NCBI RefSeq assembly: GCF_000010345.1
Contig: NC_009663.1
Location: forward strand, 1,240,001-1,304,000
Direction of reading: 5' to 3'
From: Sulfurovum sp. NBC37-1
GTDB lineage: Bacteria; Campylobacterota; Campylobacteria; Campylobacterales; Sulfurovaceae
DNA: 64,000 nucleotides
The notes beneath the pieces are model-generated. The model saw only the letters and a list, made by a program, of their open reading frames with translations. It ran no database searches and was not told the DNA's origin. Below are positions 1 through 8,693 of this stretch, piece after piece. Within the stretch, counting starts at the first letter, position 1. Every line of letters starts with the position of its first letter. A program made the translations under genes and the position numbers.

Positions 1-102
1 GGCAAAGGCCACCTCTTTGGGTATGCTGACCTTTTTGAAAGTTAGGATTGCTACGACAAAAAGTGCACCCGAAAGGGTAAAATTCAAAATAATAGAAAAC
101 AT
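1..102 (-). CDS. N-terminus of a small membrane protein (cut by left edge)
   Basis: An open frame begins with ATG at 102 and runs off the left edge after 34 codons. It encodes a hydrophobic segment (about residues 3-21) followed by a basic stretch, so it looks like the start of an integral membrane protein. The pattern of one helix, then KK, then PKEVAFA vaguely resembles the start of DUF6629-type proteins, but the fragment is too short to assign. A perfect TATAAT ends six bases before the ATG and no Shine-Dalgarno is visible, so the transcript may be leaderless. The frame stays open upstream to 183 but offers no other ATG, GTG or TTG start. Confidence 0.4.
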   Translation of the reverse strand, partial: MFSIILNFTLSGALFVVAILTFKKVSIPKEVAFA

Positions 103-170
103 AGGATTATTATACTTAAACCCTCTGAATATAGAATTGACTAATAGAATGGGATCTTCAGAACAGTGCT

Positions 171-1118
171 CTATACCAGAGGATCATCACTATCAATATA
201 CCATTGAAGTATCGTCTCCCAGGCCTCTTCAGCCGTTTCTACAAAGGTAAATATATCCATGTCTTCCGGGTCTATTACACCCTCTTCCACAAAACCTTCA
301 AAATAGACCATGTTTTTCCAGTAGCTTTCCCCTACGAATATGATGGGAATGGGATCGACTTTTCGTGTCTGAACCAGAGTCAGGACCTCAAAACACTCAT
401 CCATGGTACCAAAACCGCCAGGAAAAACCACCAGTGCCTTGGCACGTCTGAGAAAATGCATTTTCCTGACAGCAAAGTAATGGAGCCGGAAACAGAGTTC
501 AGGTGTGATATAGGGATTGGGGTACTGTTCATACGGCAAAGTGATGTTCAGTCCTATCGTTTTAGCACCGACATCAAAAGCCCCACGGTTCGCCGCTTCC
601 ATTATGCCCGGCCCTCCCCCTGTCATCAGTGTGACTCTTGCGTCATCAGGACCTTTCCCCGAATTACCTACAAGCCGTCCAAATTCCCTTGCCGTATCGT
701 AATAATGGGTTTTTGCCAATAGGTTTTTAGTCGTACGCAACTCCCTTTCCATGTCACTGTTATCACCTTTGTCACTAAGGCTCTCCTCGAGTTTTTCGAT
801 ACGTCTTTTTATTTCAGATTCTTCGGAAATACGTGTTGAACCAAAAACTACAATAGTATGCTCTATGCCATGTTCTTTCAGCAGTAACTCTGTTTTAAGG
901 TAATCTACTTCAAGCCTAACGCCACGTACTTCATCTCTTCGAAGAAAATCAGAATCACTGTCTGCCTCTATATAATTGTGGTTACGCATAATAGCTTCAA
1001 TACGTTCACGTACCTCAGGTTCTTCCTCTTCAGGTTTAGGGTGCTGCCATGGCATTAGCTTTTTATGAACTTTTGGTATCTTGTAAAACATTTCTTTTTT
1101 ATTGTTTTTTTCTTGCAT
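171..1118 (-). CDS. LOG-family (TIGR00730) Rossmann-fold protein
   Basis: This is a member of the lysine decarboxylase-like (LOG / TIGR00730) family. Many members are cytokinin-riboside 5'-monophosphate phosphoribohydrolases or related nucleotide-cleaving enzymes. The C-terminal two thirds carry the diagnostic motifs TGGGPGIMEAANRGA and PGGFGTMDE, the second holding the catalytic Glu. An N-terminal extension of about 100 charged residues precedes the Rossmann domain, making the protein (about 315 aa) longer than the usual 180-200 aa. Long forms of this kind are common in Campylobacterota. The ATG at 1118 has a GTGAG seven bases upstream. An in-frame GTG at 1130 is the alternative. The physiological substrate cannot be read from sequence. 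Confidence 0.85.
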   Translation of the reverse strand: MQEKNNKKEMFYKIPKVHKKLMPWQHPKPEEEEPEVRERIEAIMRNHNYIEADSDSDFLRRDEVRGVRLEVDYLKTELLLKEHGIEHTIVVFGSTRISEESEIKRRIEKLEESLSDKGDNSDMERELRTTKNLLAKTHYYDTAREFGRLVGNSGKGPDDARVTLMTGGGPGIMEAANRGAFDVGAKTIGLNITLPYEQYPNPYITPELCFRLHYFAVRKMHFLRRAKALVVFPGGFGTMDECFEVLTLVQTRKVDPIPIIFVGESYWKNMVYFEGFVEEGVIDPEDMDIFTFVETAEEAWETILQWYIDSDDPLV

Positions 1119-1152
1119 ATCAGAACTCACTTTTTACTTTTTTTCAATGAAC

Positions 1153-1223
1153 TACCCCGCTGCAAGCAACGGGGTATCAAATGGTTTTTAAATTTATCAT
1201 CGGGACGGAACCCTCGATAAATT
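1153..1223. other. Two hairpins between the E3 and LOG genes
   Basis: The 1119-1352 gap contains no gene. It holds two stem-loops: TACCCCG (1153-1159) paired with CGGGGTA (1170-1176), and AATTTATC (1191-1198) paired with GATAAATT (1216-1223), the latter with an inner GGG/CCC pairing. Neither is followed by a clean T-run on the minus strand, so they are possible transcript-end or processing structures, not convincing terminators. Confidence 0.4.
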
Positions 1224-1352
1224 ATTTTGACAGACTCCAACCGATACAAGCATCGGGAAAATTTTTTAGATAATATATACGTTCACCAGAGGAAAATCCA
1301 TTCCCGATAGTTCTTGCTATACGGCTGTAAGTATCGTTTTAGCGTAATGACC

Positions 1353-2681
1353 TTATAGACGCATAAAACTTTTTTCCAGACTCTCGCTGAAGGTGGGATG
1401 CGCCAGTATCGTCCGTTTGGCGAGTGTGGCATCCATCTCTCCGGCGATCGCCATGGCAACGATGGCAACAAGCTCTTCTGCATGGGGCGCAAAGATCTCG
1501 GCACCTATGATGAAGTTCTCTTCATCACTGTAGACAGCCATGAGCCCGAGGTCGGCATCGTTGATATGCGGATAGGGCAATCCTCCCAGCGGCACGCTGC
1601 TCTCATGATAGATCACACCCTCATCCTCCAGTTGCGAGCGTATCTTTCCGACATAGGCATAGGATGAGGGCAGCGTATGTATGAATTTGACGATATTATC
1701 TATACGTATCGCTTCACGCTGCTTCCCAAGGATACGGCGGACCACATAGAGTACTTCCGCCCGGGCGGCATGGGCAAGCTGAATCTTTCCGTTGCAGTCT
1801 CCGACGGCGTAGTGGTCTCGCAGCGTCGTTTCAAAATGCATGTCCGTCTCTATCCCTTTTTTGCCGACCTTCACTTCCTCGGTCTGTATGGCAGCCGTAT
1901 TGGCACGCCGGCCGGTGGCTACCAGCAGTTTGGGTACGTAGTGCTCTTTCCCATCACCAAAGACGATATGCACGCCGCGCTTCGTCTTCTTAGCCGTTTT
2001 GATCGTCTGGTATCCCATCAGGGTCACACCGAGATTCTCGAACTGTTTCATCAAATGCTTTGAGATCGTAGGATGTGCTTTCCTCAAAAGCCTATCATGC
2101 CGCCAGATCAGCTCGGTCTCTATTCCTGCAGCCGCAAAAAAGCTTGCCATTTCCAGACCGATCGCTCCGGAGCCGTACACTGCGATCTTCTCGGGAAGCT
2201 CCTTCATATTGAGCACATCGTCACTGCTGATGACATCTTCTCCGTCATAGTCGACCCCCTCAGGGATAAATGCAGAGGATCCTGTACCGATGACGATATG
2301 TTTTGCCGTAATAGTACGGTCAGCGACTTTTACGGTATATGGTGCGGTAAGGACCCCTTCCCCGTCTATCAGCTCCACATCGCTGCACTGCTTTGTGATC
2401 GCACCCGTCGCCCTGGAGAGCATGGCCTCTTTTTCGGCATCGAGTTTTGCCATATCCAGGGCTATCTTCCCCGTAAAATGGTTCTTTCTTGAAGCCAGGA
2501 CCGTTTCAGCGGCATGCAGGTACATTTTGGAAGGGATACACCCGTTATGCAGGCAGGTCCCTCCCAGATGTACCATCTTTTTTTCTACCAGTGCCGTTCT
2601 CAGCCCGGCTTTCGCCGCAGTTACGGCACCCGCATAGTTCAGGCCTCCGCCCAGAAAAAGAATATCATAGTCGTAAATCAT
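1353..2681 (-). CDS. Dihydrolipoyl dehydrogenase-like flavoprotein (E3, second copy)
   Basis: This class I pyridine-nucleotide disulfide oxidoreductase would reoxidise dihydrolipoamide on an E2 using FAD and NAD. It has an N-terminal FAD-binding GGG segment and the redox disulfide GGTCLHNGCIPSK near residue 45. The central NAD-binding motif is GSGAIGLE, and the C-terminal AHPTFSE supplies the catalytic His and Glu. At 442 aa it is close to family length. Its ATG overlaps the E2 stop codon (ATGA), with AAGGAGG upstream, so translation is coupled to E2. It differs clearly from the other E3-like gene at 4041-5435. A mercuric-reductase-like or other disulfide reductase role is possible, but its fusion to the E2 operon favours E3. 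Confidence 0.82.
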   Translation of the reverse strand: MIYDYDILFLGGGLNYAGAVTAAKAGLRTALVEKKMVHLGGTCLHNGCIPSKMYLHAAETVLASRKNHFTGKIALDMAKLDAEKEAMLSRATGAITKQCSDVELIDGEGVLTAPYTVKVADRTITAKHIVIGTGSSAFIPEGVDYDGEDVISSDDVLNMKELPEKIAVYGSGAIGLEMASFFAAAGIETELIWRHDRLLRKAHPTISKHLMKQFENLGVTLMGYQTIKTAKKTKRGVHIVFGDGKEHYVPKLLVATGRRANTAAIQTEEVKVGKKGIETDMHFETTLRDHYAVGDCNGKIQLAHAARAEVLYVVRRILGKQREAIRIDNIVKFIHTLPSSYAYVGKIRSQLEDEGVIYHESSVPLGGLPYPHINDADLGLMAVYSDEENFIIGAEIFAPHAEELVAIVAMAIAGEMDATLAKRTILAHPTFSESLEKSFMRL

Positions 2682-4018
2682 TGTGCTACCTCCTTAAAGA
2701 ACATTTCATCCTGTGCCAGTGTTTTGAGTTCCTGCATGAACAATGCCGCCTGATATCCGTTAACGATGCGATGGTCGACCGTGAGAGTAACGGTGATCCT
2801 TCCCTCAATCTCACTGCCGATCGCCGCTATGGCACAGTCATCTTTGTTAATCATCGCATCGAACTGTTCAATACCGGTCATCCCCAGATTGGAGATTCCG
2901 AAGGTCGAACCTGTCAGGTCCTCCTTCGTCAGTTTCTTTTGGGAGATCTTTGTCTTGAACTGATGCAGTTCTTCTGCGATCGCCGCAGGGTTCTTTGTGT
3001 TCACTGTCTTGAATACCGGCATATAGAGGTACTCGCCATGGGCCATGGCAACGGAGATGGAAGCATTCGGCCAGAGTTGCATATGATCGTCCGTCAATGT
3101 TAAACGGAAATACTTCTGCCGCATCATCGCTTCAGCAAAGAGTTTGAGCAACCAGACCGTGATCGTCAGATCTTTGGATACATAGTGGTTCAGCAACGTG
3201 GCATCGATACGGTCCGTCATATGGTAGACCGGACGTTTCTGCGCAGCATTCACGATGGCTATCATCGCTTTGTGCGGCATGTCGATCGGTTCGGGCAGAG
3301 GTACTTCATGCGATTGGATATAGGCTATGATCTCGGCTTCGTCATGCTTCTTCCGCGCCTCGAAAAGATCGATCGAAAGGTTGTACCTGGCTATGAGTTC
3401 AAGTGCTTTGGGGGTAAAGTAGCGACGCAACCAATATCCTTTTACATCTGCCGAATGTGCCGGGACAGGCAGTTTGCCTTCATTCTGAAGTGTTTCAATG
3501 TCAAGACCGTACTTCGCGGCAAGCGCTCTGGCTCTTGGCGATGCATTGCCTCCGGTATAGGAGGACTTCTCTTCTGTTGAAGTATCAGAAATCCCCATAA
3601 GTATATCGATGGCACTTGGTACAGATGCCTGGGTTTCAACAGGTGCTTTTTTCGTTTCTACTGCAGGAGGACGCTTCTCTTTTACAGGTACGGTTTCTGT
3701 AGGTTTTTGGGCTGCAGAGACTGACGTGCTGTTTTGCTCTTTGGATTTTTCTTCCGTTTTAACACTGCTTCCTGAGCCCACATCCGTATCGATCACCGCC
3801 ATCGGCGTTCCGACCGGCACGGTACTACCCGCATCTATGAGCAGTTCTTTTACCGTCCCGCTTTTGAAGATCTGTATCTCCATGACCGCTTTGTCGCTCT
3901 CGACCTCTGCGATTACGTCACCGTTCCTGACCACATCCCCCGGCCGGATCTTCCATTCTACCAGTTGTCCTTCATCCATCGAATCCGATAGACGGGGCAT
4001 CACGACCTTGTAGTCCAT
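2678..4018 (-). CDS. 2-oxoacid dehydrogenase E2 (dihydrolipoyl acyltransferase)
   Basis: This is an E2 core of a 2-oxoacid dehydrogenase complex, which moves acyl groups from lipoyl-lysine to CoA. Residues 1-78 form a lipoyl domain with the modified Lys43 in ESDKAV, followed by a Lys/Pro/Glu-rich linker. Residues about 158-198 look like a peripheral subunit-binding domain (ASPRARALAAKYGLD). A second similar stretch follows at about 201-235 (FTPKALELIARYNLSIDLF). The C-terminal acyltransferase domain ends in DHRIVNG, where Asn420 occupies the place of the usual catalytic Asp. The start has a strong GGAGGAG. No E1 alpha or beta gene lies in the operon, so the substrate (pyruvate or another 2-oxoacid) is unproven. 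Confidence 0.85.
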   Translation of the reverse strand: MDYKVVMPRLSDSMDEGQLVEWKIRPGDVVRNGDVIAEVESDKAVMEIQIFKSGTVKELLIDAGSTVPVGTPMAVIDTDVGSGSSVKTEEKSKEQNSTSVSAAQKPTETVPVKEKRPPAVETKKAPVETQASVPSAIDILMGISDTSTEEKSSYTGGNASPRARALAAKYGLDIETLQNEGKLPVPAHSADVKGYWLRRYFTPKALELIARYNLSIDLFEARKKHDEAEIIAYIQSHEVPLPEPIDMPHKAMIAIVNAAQKRPVYHMTDRIDATLLNHYVSKDLTITVWLLKLFAEAMMRQKYFRLTLTDDHMQLWPNASISVAMAHGEYLYMPVFKTVNTKNPAAIAEELHQFKTKISQKKLTKEDLTGSTFGISNLGMTGIEQFDAMINKDDCAIAAIGSEIEGRITVTLTVDHRIVNGYQAALFMQELKTLAQDEMFFKEVAQ

Positions 4019-4040
4019 AGCACTCCTCCTGTCCTTTTAT

Positions 4041-5435
4041 TTATCTTCTTGGCTGCATCATACTTTTAAAAAAAATCTGCTGTGCCAGTTTTCCGAAGCT
4101 TTCCGTCAGTGTCGGATGCGGATGGATCGTTTTCATTACATCCATCGCTTTGAGTTCATTGGCAACGATCAGAGAAGCTTCACCACTGAGAGAAGAAGCA
4201 TCCTCACTCACGATCTGAATACCGCGTATGATCCCGCTTTTCTTTTCTATGACGAATTTCAGGAAGCCCTCTTCCGCTTTGTCAAGCTGGGCACGGGCAT
4301 CCACGGCATAGTCGTAACGTTCTACGGACACTTCCATCCCCTGTTTCTGTGCATCCGCTTCGCTAAGCCCCACAGAGGCGATCTGCGGATCTGAGAAGAG
4401 TACCCAGCTGAGTTTGGACATATCTGTTTTATGCTTCATAGGTGCGAAAATATTATGGATGGCTATCCCCGCTTCATAGGTGGCCCAGTGTGCGAACTTC
4501 GGCCCTACCGTACAGTCTCCTACCGCATAGATGTTCTCCTGCGTGGTCTGCAGCGTTTCATCGACATGGATACCGTGCCGGTCGAAGTCCACGCCTACAG
4601 TTTCAAGTCCGAGACCTTCCACATTGGCAGCGCGTCCCGTAGCGATGAGCAGATAGGGTGTTTCAAGGACTTTTGCTTCACCGTCCTGCGTATAGCTGAC
4701 GGAGAACGCCCCCTCTTCACCCTCTATTTTTCCAAAAGTGACATTGAGCTGCACATCGATGCCCTCACGTATCATCTTCTCCTGCACCACCATGGCTGAT
4801 TCTTCATCGATGTGCTTCAGAATTCTTTCACCCCGTTCAAGCATGTGGCATTTGGTTCCCAGTTTGTTGAACATCTGTACCAGCTCACAGCTGATCGCTC
4901 CCGCACCGATAAAGGTGATCTCTTCGGGAAGTTCCGTTTTTTCAAAAACTTCCGCATTGGTCCAGGCATTTTTGACCCCTTTCCCTTCAAAGGGAGGAAG
5001 GAATGCTGCAGCACCTGTCGCGATGATCGCATGGTCAAAGGCGATCTTCTCTCCATCGACATCAATGGTATGCGTATCGGTGAAGCGTGCCGTTCCCTGT
5101 CTGAACTCCAGGTTCGGAAACCTCTCCACTTGTTTCAACGCCCCCATCGACCTGCGTTTGAGTATCTGCTTTTTGTCCTCAAGTACGGCTTCCCAGTGTA
5201 TCTGCTCTTTGCCATCGACATCGATATGAAAGGCTTTCATCTCCTTGAATATTTCAAACCGGTTGGCGGCATTCTCCAGTACTTTGGAGGGAATACATCC
5301 TTCAAAAAGGCATTCTCCGCCGGGTGCATCTCTCTTGTCGACGAGCAATACGCTTTTACCAAACTGTGCCGCTGCCATAGCCGCAGGCGTACCGCCGGGC
5401 CCTGCCCCTATGACTACGAGATCATATTTCTTCAT
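4041..5435 (-). CDS. lpdA: Dihydrolipoyl dehydrogenase (E3, first copy)
   Basis: This is an FAD- and NAD-dependent dihydrolipoyl dehydrogenase of 464 aa. It starts with the FAD motif VVIGAGPGG, followed by the redox-active GGECLFEGCIPSK. The NAD site reads GAGAISCE and the C-terminus has HPHPTLTES, giving the catalytic His-Glu pair. The frame is open further upstream, but that extension overlaps the aldolase gene. The ATG at 5435 has AAAGGAAAAAG just upstream and begins the FAD strand, so it was chosen. The gene lies between fba and the E2 gene, 22 bases before E2, and is most likely the E3 of that complex. Confidence 0.87.
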   Translation of the reverse strand: MKKYDLVVIGAGPGGTPAAMAAAQFGKSVLLVDKRDAPGGECLFEGCIPSKVLENAANRFEIFKEMKAFHIDVDGKEQIHWEAVLEDKKQILKRRSMGALKQVERFPNLEFRQGTARFTDTHTIDVDGEKIAFDHAIIATGAAAFLPPFEGKGVKNAWTNAEVFEKTELPEEITFIGAGAISCELVQMFNKLGTKCHMLERGERILKHIDEESAMVVQEKMIREGIDVQLNVTFGKIEGEEGAFSVSYTQDGEAKVLETPYLLIATGRAANVEGLGLETVGVDFDRHGIHVDETLQTTQENIYAVGDCTVGPKFAHWATYEAGIAIHNIFAPMKHKTDMSKLSWVLFSDPQIASVGLSEADAQKQGMEVSVERYDYAVDARAQLDKAEEGFLKFVIEKKSGIIRGIQIVSEDASSLSGEASLIVANELKAMDVMKTIHPHPTLTESFGKLAQQIFFKSMMQPRR

Positions 5436-5460
5436 TCTTTTTCCTTTGTTTGAAAGGCTC

Positions 5461-6366
5461 TTACTTACCTTCCAGTATCTGCAAAGCTTCCTCGACAGAA
5501 GCGTTCTTGACCGTGACCGCATAAATGGCATCCGCCATACGGATAGCTTCATCGAGTGGACGCTGGTGGATGTTGCGCCCCGTTCCGTTCCCGCGGCTTT
5601 CGCCATGGTGTATCTGTTCATGCAGTTCCATCAGGAATGCTTCAGGCGACGTTTTGTCCCCGCCTTCACACAGCACACCTGTCCGTCCCGCAGCGGTTGT
5701 CACCTCTTTCAACCCCTCAGTATCGAGTTTACCGTCTATGTACGGTACTTTGAGTTTTGCAAAATCCGCTCCGAGTGCCGCACCTACTCCGGCCGCACCG
5801 GCAATGAGATGTCTGTCATGCTGGTCTTTGACAAAATTGCCTTTCGGGTAGATCCAGAGCACAGCGATCCAGCCGTTGAGATGCGCCTCATGCACGATAC
5901 GTGCCGCTTCGCGCAGCATGGCATGTTCATGTTCGCTGCCCAGATAAAGCGTATACCCCACCCCACGTATATCCAGCCCACTGCTCTTTTGAAAACGGAC
6001 GATATCTTCCACTTCCAACCACTGCTGTGAGTAAGGGTCTTTGGCTTCGTAGGGGATGAGATTGGTCTTGGCATTGAGTTTTACCAGATAGGGAATATCG
6101 CTGTAGTCACGTCCGTAACGGGTAATGAGCCCGAACTGTGTCGCAAAGACACCGATGTCGGCTTTTGAGGCGATCTTGAAAAGATGTTCGGGGTCATTGT
6201 CTTCGAGCGGAATACCTTCACCGTAGAAGTCATTGTTGAGATGCTCGACTTTCTGGTCTCCGGCAAAGAGCATTAGCCGTCCGCTTCCGCCGGTCGTTTT
6301 CTCGAAATTCTCAATAAACGCTTTTTCTTTATCGGCAGGGACATCTGCCGGGAGTGTCATTTTCAT
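5461..6366 (-). CDS. fba: Archaeal-type class I fructose-bisphosphate aldolase
   Basis: This DeoC/LacD-superfamily class I aldolase interconverts fructose 1,6-bisphosphate with DHAP and glyceraldehyde 3-phosphate. The TIM-barrel protein has LFAGDQKVEHLN near the N-terminus and GADFAKLKVPY, whose lysine is the expected Schiff-base residue, in the second half. It is about 300 aa, as usual for the archaeal-type family, and is unrelated to class II Fba. AAGGAG precedes a double ATG. The ATG at 6366 has the better spacing, and 6369 is the alternative. The gene starts about ten bases after gap in the gluconeogenic operon. Bifunctional FBP aldolase/phosphatase activity, as in some archaea, cannot be judged here. 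Confidence 0.85.
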   Translation of the reverse strand: MKMTLPADVPADKEKAFIENFEKTTGGSGRLMLFAGDQKVEHLNNDFYGEGIPLEDNDPEHLFKIASKADIGVFATQFGLITRYGRDYSDIPYLVKLNAKTNLIPYEAKDPYSQQWLEVEDIVRFQKSSGLDIRGVGYTLYLGSEHEHAMLREAARIVHEAHLNGWIAVLWIYPKGNFVKDQHDRHLIAGAAGVGAALGADFAKLKVPYIDGKLDTEGLKEVTTAAGRTGVLCEGGDKTSPEAFLMELHEQIHHGESRGNGTGRNIHQRPLDEAIRMADAIYAVTVKNASVEEALQILEGK

Positions 6367-6376
6367 CATCTTCTCC

Positions 6377-7390
6377 TTACGCTTCCATTTTTTTCGCGAC
6401 ATAATCGGCAAGTTCCAGCAGGCGCTGCGAATAGCCGTATTCGTTATCATACCATGCCAGCACTTTGACCATACGCTCACCTACAACCGCCGTCGAGAGA
6501 CCGTCGATAATGCTTGAGTGCAGATTACCCAGCATATCGGAGGAGACGACCTCTTCCGTCGTAATATCAAGAATACCTTTCATCTCGCCCCCAGCCGCGG
6601 TACTGTATGCCTTGTTCACCTCTTCGGCAGTCACCGGCTTGTTCAGCAGTGCCACGATCTCAGTCACCGCACCATCAGGTACCGGTACGCGCAGCGCCAT
6701 CGCTTCCATCTTGCCTTTGAGTGCAGGGATCACCTCTGTTGTCGCGATCGCCGCACCTGTCGTAGTCGGTATGATGTTTACCGCTGCCGCACGGCCGCGT
6801 CTGCGTTTTTTCGCACGCTTGTCCACCGTTGTCTGTGTCGAAGTATAGGCATGAGTTGTTGTGATCATCGCATTTTCTACACCGAAATTCTCTTCGAGCA
6901 CTTTCATGGCAGGTGCCAGTGAATTGGTCGTACAGGAAGCATTGGAGAGGATATGATGCGCCGCGGGATCGTATTCGTTCTCATTGACCCCGAGCACGAT
7001 CGTTTTGTCCACATTTTTCCCGGGAGCGGAAATGATCACTTTTTTTGCACCGGCTTCAAGATGCTGTGCCGCAAGGCTGCCTTCGGTGAAATGTCCCGTA
7101 CACTCCAGCACAATATCGATATTCAGCTCTTTCCACGGCAGTTCGCGGGGGTCATGGCTGCTGACGATCGCGATCTCGTGCCCGTCGATAATGAGTTTTT
7201 TCTCTTCCGTACCGATGTCGAAATCCGCCCGTCCGTGTACAGAGTCATATTTAAGCAGATAGGCTGCATCTTCAACACTCGATGTATTGGCGGCGACAAT
7301 TTCACAATGTGCGGGCAGTGCATGTATATAGTGTCTGAGTACCTGATTCCCTATGCGTCCGAGTCCGTTGATAGCAATACGTTTTTTCAT
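6377..7390 (-). CDS. gap: Glyceraldehyde-3-phosphate dehydrogenase
   Basis: This enzyme interconverts glyceraldehyde 3-phosphate and 1,3-bisphosphoglycerate. It carries the N-terminal INGLGRIGNQVLR dinucleotide fold and the catalytic SNASCTTN with the nucleophilic Cys. The protein is 337 aa, normal for the family. The residue after Asn35, Asp in NAD-specific enzymes (VAIND), is Thr here (VAANTSS). This suggests relaxed or NADP preference, as expected for a gluconeogenic/anabolic enzyme. AAAGGAAA precedes the ATG and the gene begins 12 bases after eno. Phosphoglycerate kinase and mutase, needed to link it to eno, are not in this window. Confidence 0.95.
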   Translation of the reverse strand: MKKRIAINGLGRIGNQVLRHYIHALPAHCEIVAANTSSVEDAAYLLKYDSVHGRADFDIGTEEKKLIIDGHEIAIVSSHDPRELPWKELNIDIVLECTGHFTEGSLAAQHLEAGAKKVIISAPGKNVDKTIVLGVNENEYDPAAHHILSNASCTTNSLAPAMKVLEENFGVENAMITTTHAYTSTQTTVDKRAKKRRRGRAAAVNIIPTTTGAAIATTEVIPALKGKMEAMALRVPVPDGAVTEIVALLNKPVTAEEVNKAYSTAAGGEMKGILDITTEEVVSSDMLGNLHSSIIDGLSTAVVGERMVKVLAWYDNEYGYSQRLLELADYVAKKMEA

Positions 7391-7402
7391 GAAGTTTCCT
7401 TT

Positions 7403-8680
7403 CTATTTCCAGTAGTATTTGGCATCCGTGCCAAGAGCGTGTTCGATCTCTAGGAGGCGGTTGTATTTGGCAAGGCGTTCACTGCGTGAGGCCGACCCGC
7501 TTTTGAGGTGGCCGCTCTGCATGGCAACGGCAAAGTCGGCGAGGAAGGTATCTGCAGTCTCACCGGAACGGTGGGAAAGAAACGATCTCCACCCGTTCTC
7601 TTCGCAGAGCCTGACCGCCGCAACGGTCTCGCTGACCGTGCCTATCTGGTTGAGTTTGATTAGAGAGGCATTGGCCGTATGTTCTCTAATACCGCGGGAG
7701 ATGAATTTCGTGTTGGTCACAAAGATATCGTCACCAACCACTTCTATCTTGTCCCCGAGCGCAGAGGTGAACTGGGCGAATCCCTCCCAGTCCTCTTCTG
7801 CCAAAGGGTCTTCCCAGAGTATGATAGGATACTTGTCAACCCACTCTTTGGCCAGTGCAATGAGGTCATTGCTCTGCATTTTTCCCGCACCGGACCATTT
7901 CAGGTCGTAATGCCCTTTTTTGTCAGTCGAGAACGAAGTGGCCGCACTGTCGATAGCTATGGAGATATCTTCTCCGGGACGGTAACCGCTTTTTTCGATC
8001 GCTTCTACAATGAGCTCAATGGCTTCTTCGTTGCTGCCGAGATCGGGAGCGAAACCGCCTTCATCGCCGACTGAGGTGGCAAGACCTCTCTCATGCAGCA
8101 GTTTTTTCAGCGTATGGAAAGTCTCTGCCACATAGCGCAGCCCTTCGGAGAAAGAGGGTGCACCGTGCGGTACCGCCATGAATTCCTGAAAATCCACACT
8201 GTTATCTGCATGTTCGCCGCCGTTGAGGATATTCATGCACGGTACGGGAAGACGTCTTGCTTCCGCACCGCCGAGGTAGCGGTACAGTGGTGTATGCTGA
8301 CTCTGTGCCGCCGCTTTGGCCGCCGCCATGGAAACCCCGAGGATCGCATTGGCACCCAGACGGCTTTTATCGTCCGTACCGTCGAGTTCGATCAGTGTAC
8401 GGTCTATCTTTGCCTGTTCCGAAGCATCCATGCCCAACAGGGTCGGTGCGATCTGTTTTACGATATTCTCACAGGCCTTTTTCACGCCCTTGCCTCCGTA
8501 ACGCTTTTTGTCACCGTCACGCAGTTCATGCGCCTCGTACTCTCCCGTACTGGCACCCGAAGGTACCGAAGCACTCGCTTCCGTACCGTCATCGAGTTCC
8601 ATCAGTACCCGTACGGTAGGATTGCCCCGTGAATCGAGGATCTCTATGGCGTCGATCGATACTATACTGCTCTTTGACAT
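7403..8680 (-). CDS. eno: Enolase
   Basis: Enolase interconverts 2-phosphoglycerate and phosphoenolpyruvate. The N-terminal EILDSRGNPTV and the PSGASTGEYEAHELRD loop are diagnostic. The middle contains SVGDEGGFAP, and the metal-binding and catalytic Asp/Glu/Lys residues fall in WEDPLAEEDWEG and LIKLNQIGTVSE. Length is 425 aa, the family norm. AAAGGAT precedes the ATG, and the gene is only 13 bases downstream of ppsA, so both are surely cotranscribed. In an rTCA-type autotroph it would run in the gluconeogenic direction. Confidence 0.97.
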   Translation of the reverse strand: MSKSSIVSIDAIEILDSRGNPTVRVLMELDDGTEASASVPSGASTGEYEAHELRDGDKKRYGGKGVKKACENIVKQIAPTLLGMDASEQAKIDRTLIELDGTDDKSRLGANAILGVSMAAAKAAAQSQHTPLYRYLGGAEARRLPVPCMNILNGGEHADNSVDFQEFMAVPHGAPSFSEGLRYVAETFHTLKKLLHERGLATSVGDEGGFAPDLGSNEEAIELIVEAIEKSGYRPGEDISIAIDSAATSFSTDKKGHYDLKWSGAGKMQSNDLIALAKEWVDKYPIILWEDPLAEEDWEGFAQFTSALGDKIEVVGDDIFVTNTKFISRGIREHTANASLIKLNQIGTVSETVAAVRLCEENGWRSFLSHRSGETADTFLADFAVAMQSGHLKSGSASRSERLAKYNRLLEIEHALGTDAKYYWK

Positions 8681-8693
8681 TTCTTATCCTTTT

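Noticed and set aside
17-250. Plus-strand 77-codon frame at the left edge
   Set aside because: No family features. It overlaps the end of the LOG gene and the more credible minus-strand start at 102.
1241-1275. CCGAT...ATCGG hairpin with T-run near 1245-1270 as terminator of the E3 gene
   Set aside because: The T-run is on the plus strand, whereas the genes on both sides are on the minus strand.
4812-5453. Long plus-strand frame opposite the first E3 gene
   Set aside because: It is a shadow of a gene with intact motifs. It has no family signature and no ribosome-binding site.
5461-6480. Longer aldolase reading frame starting inside gap
   Set aside because: The first 38 codons overlap gap and have no aldolase character. 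A ribosome-binding site lies before the ATG pair at 6369/6366.
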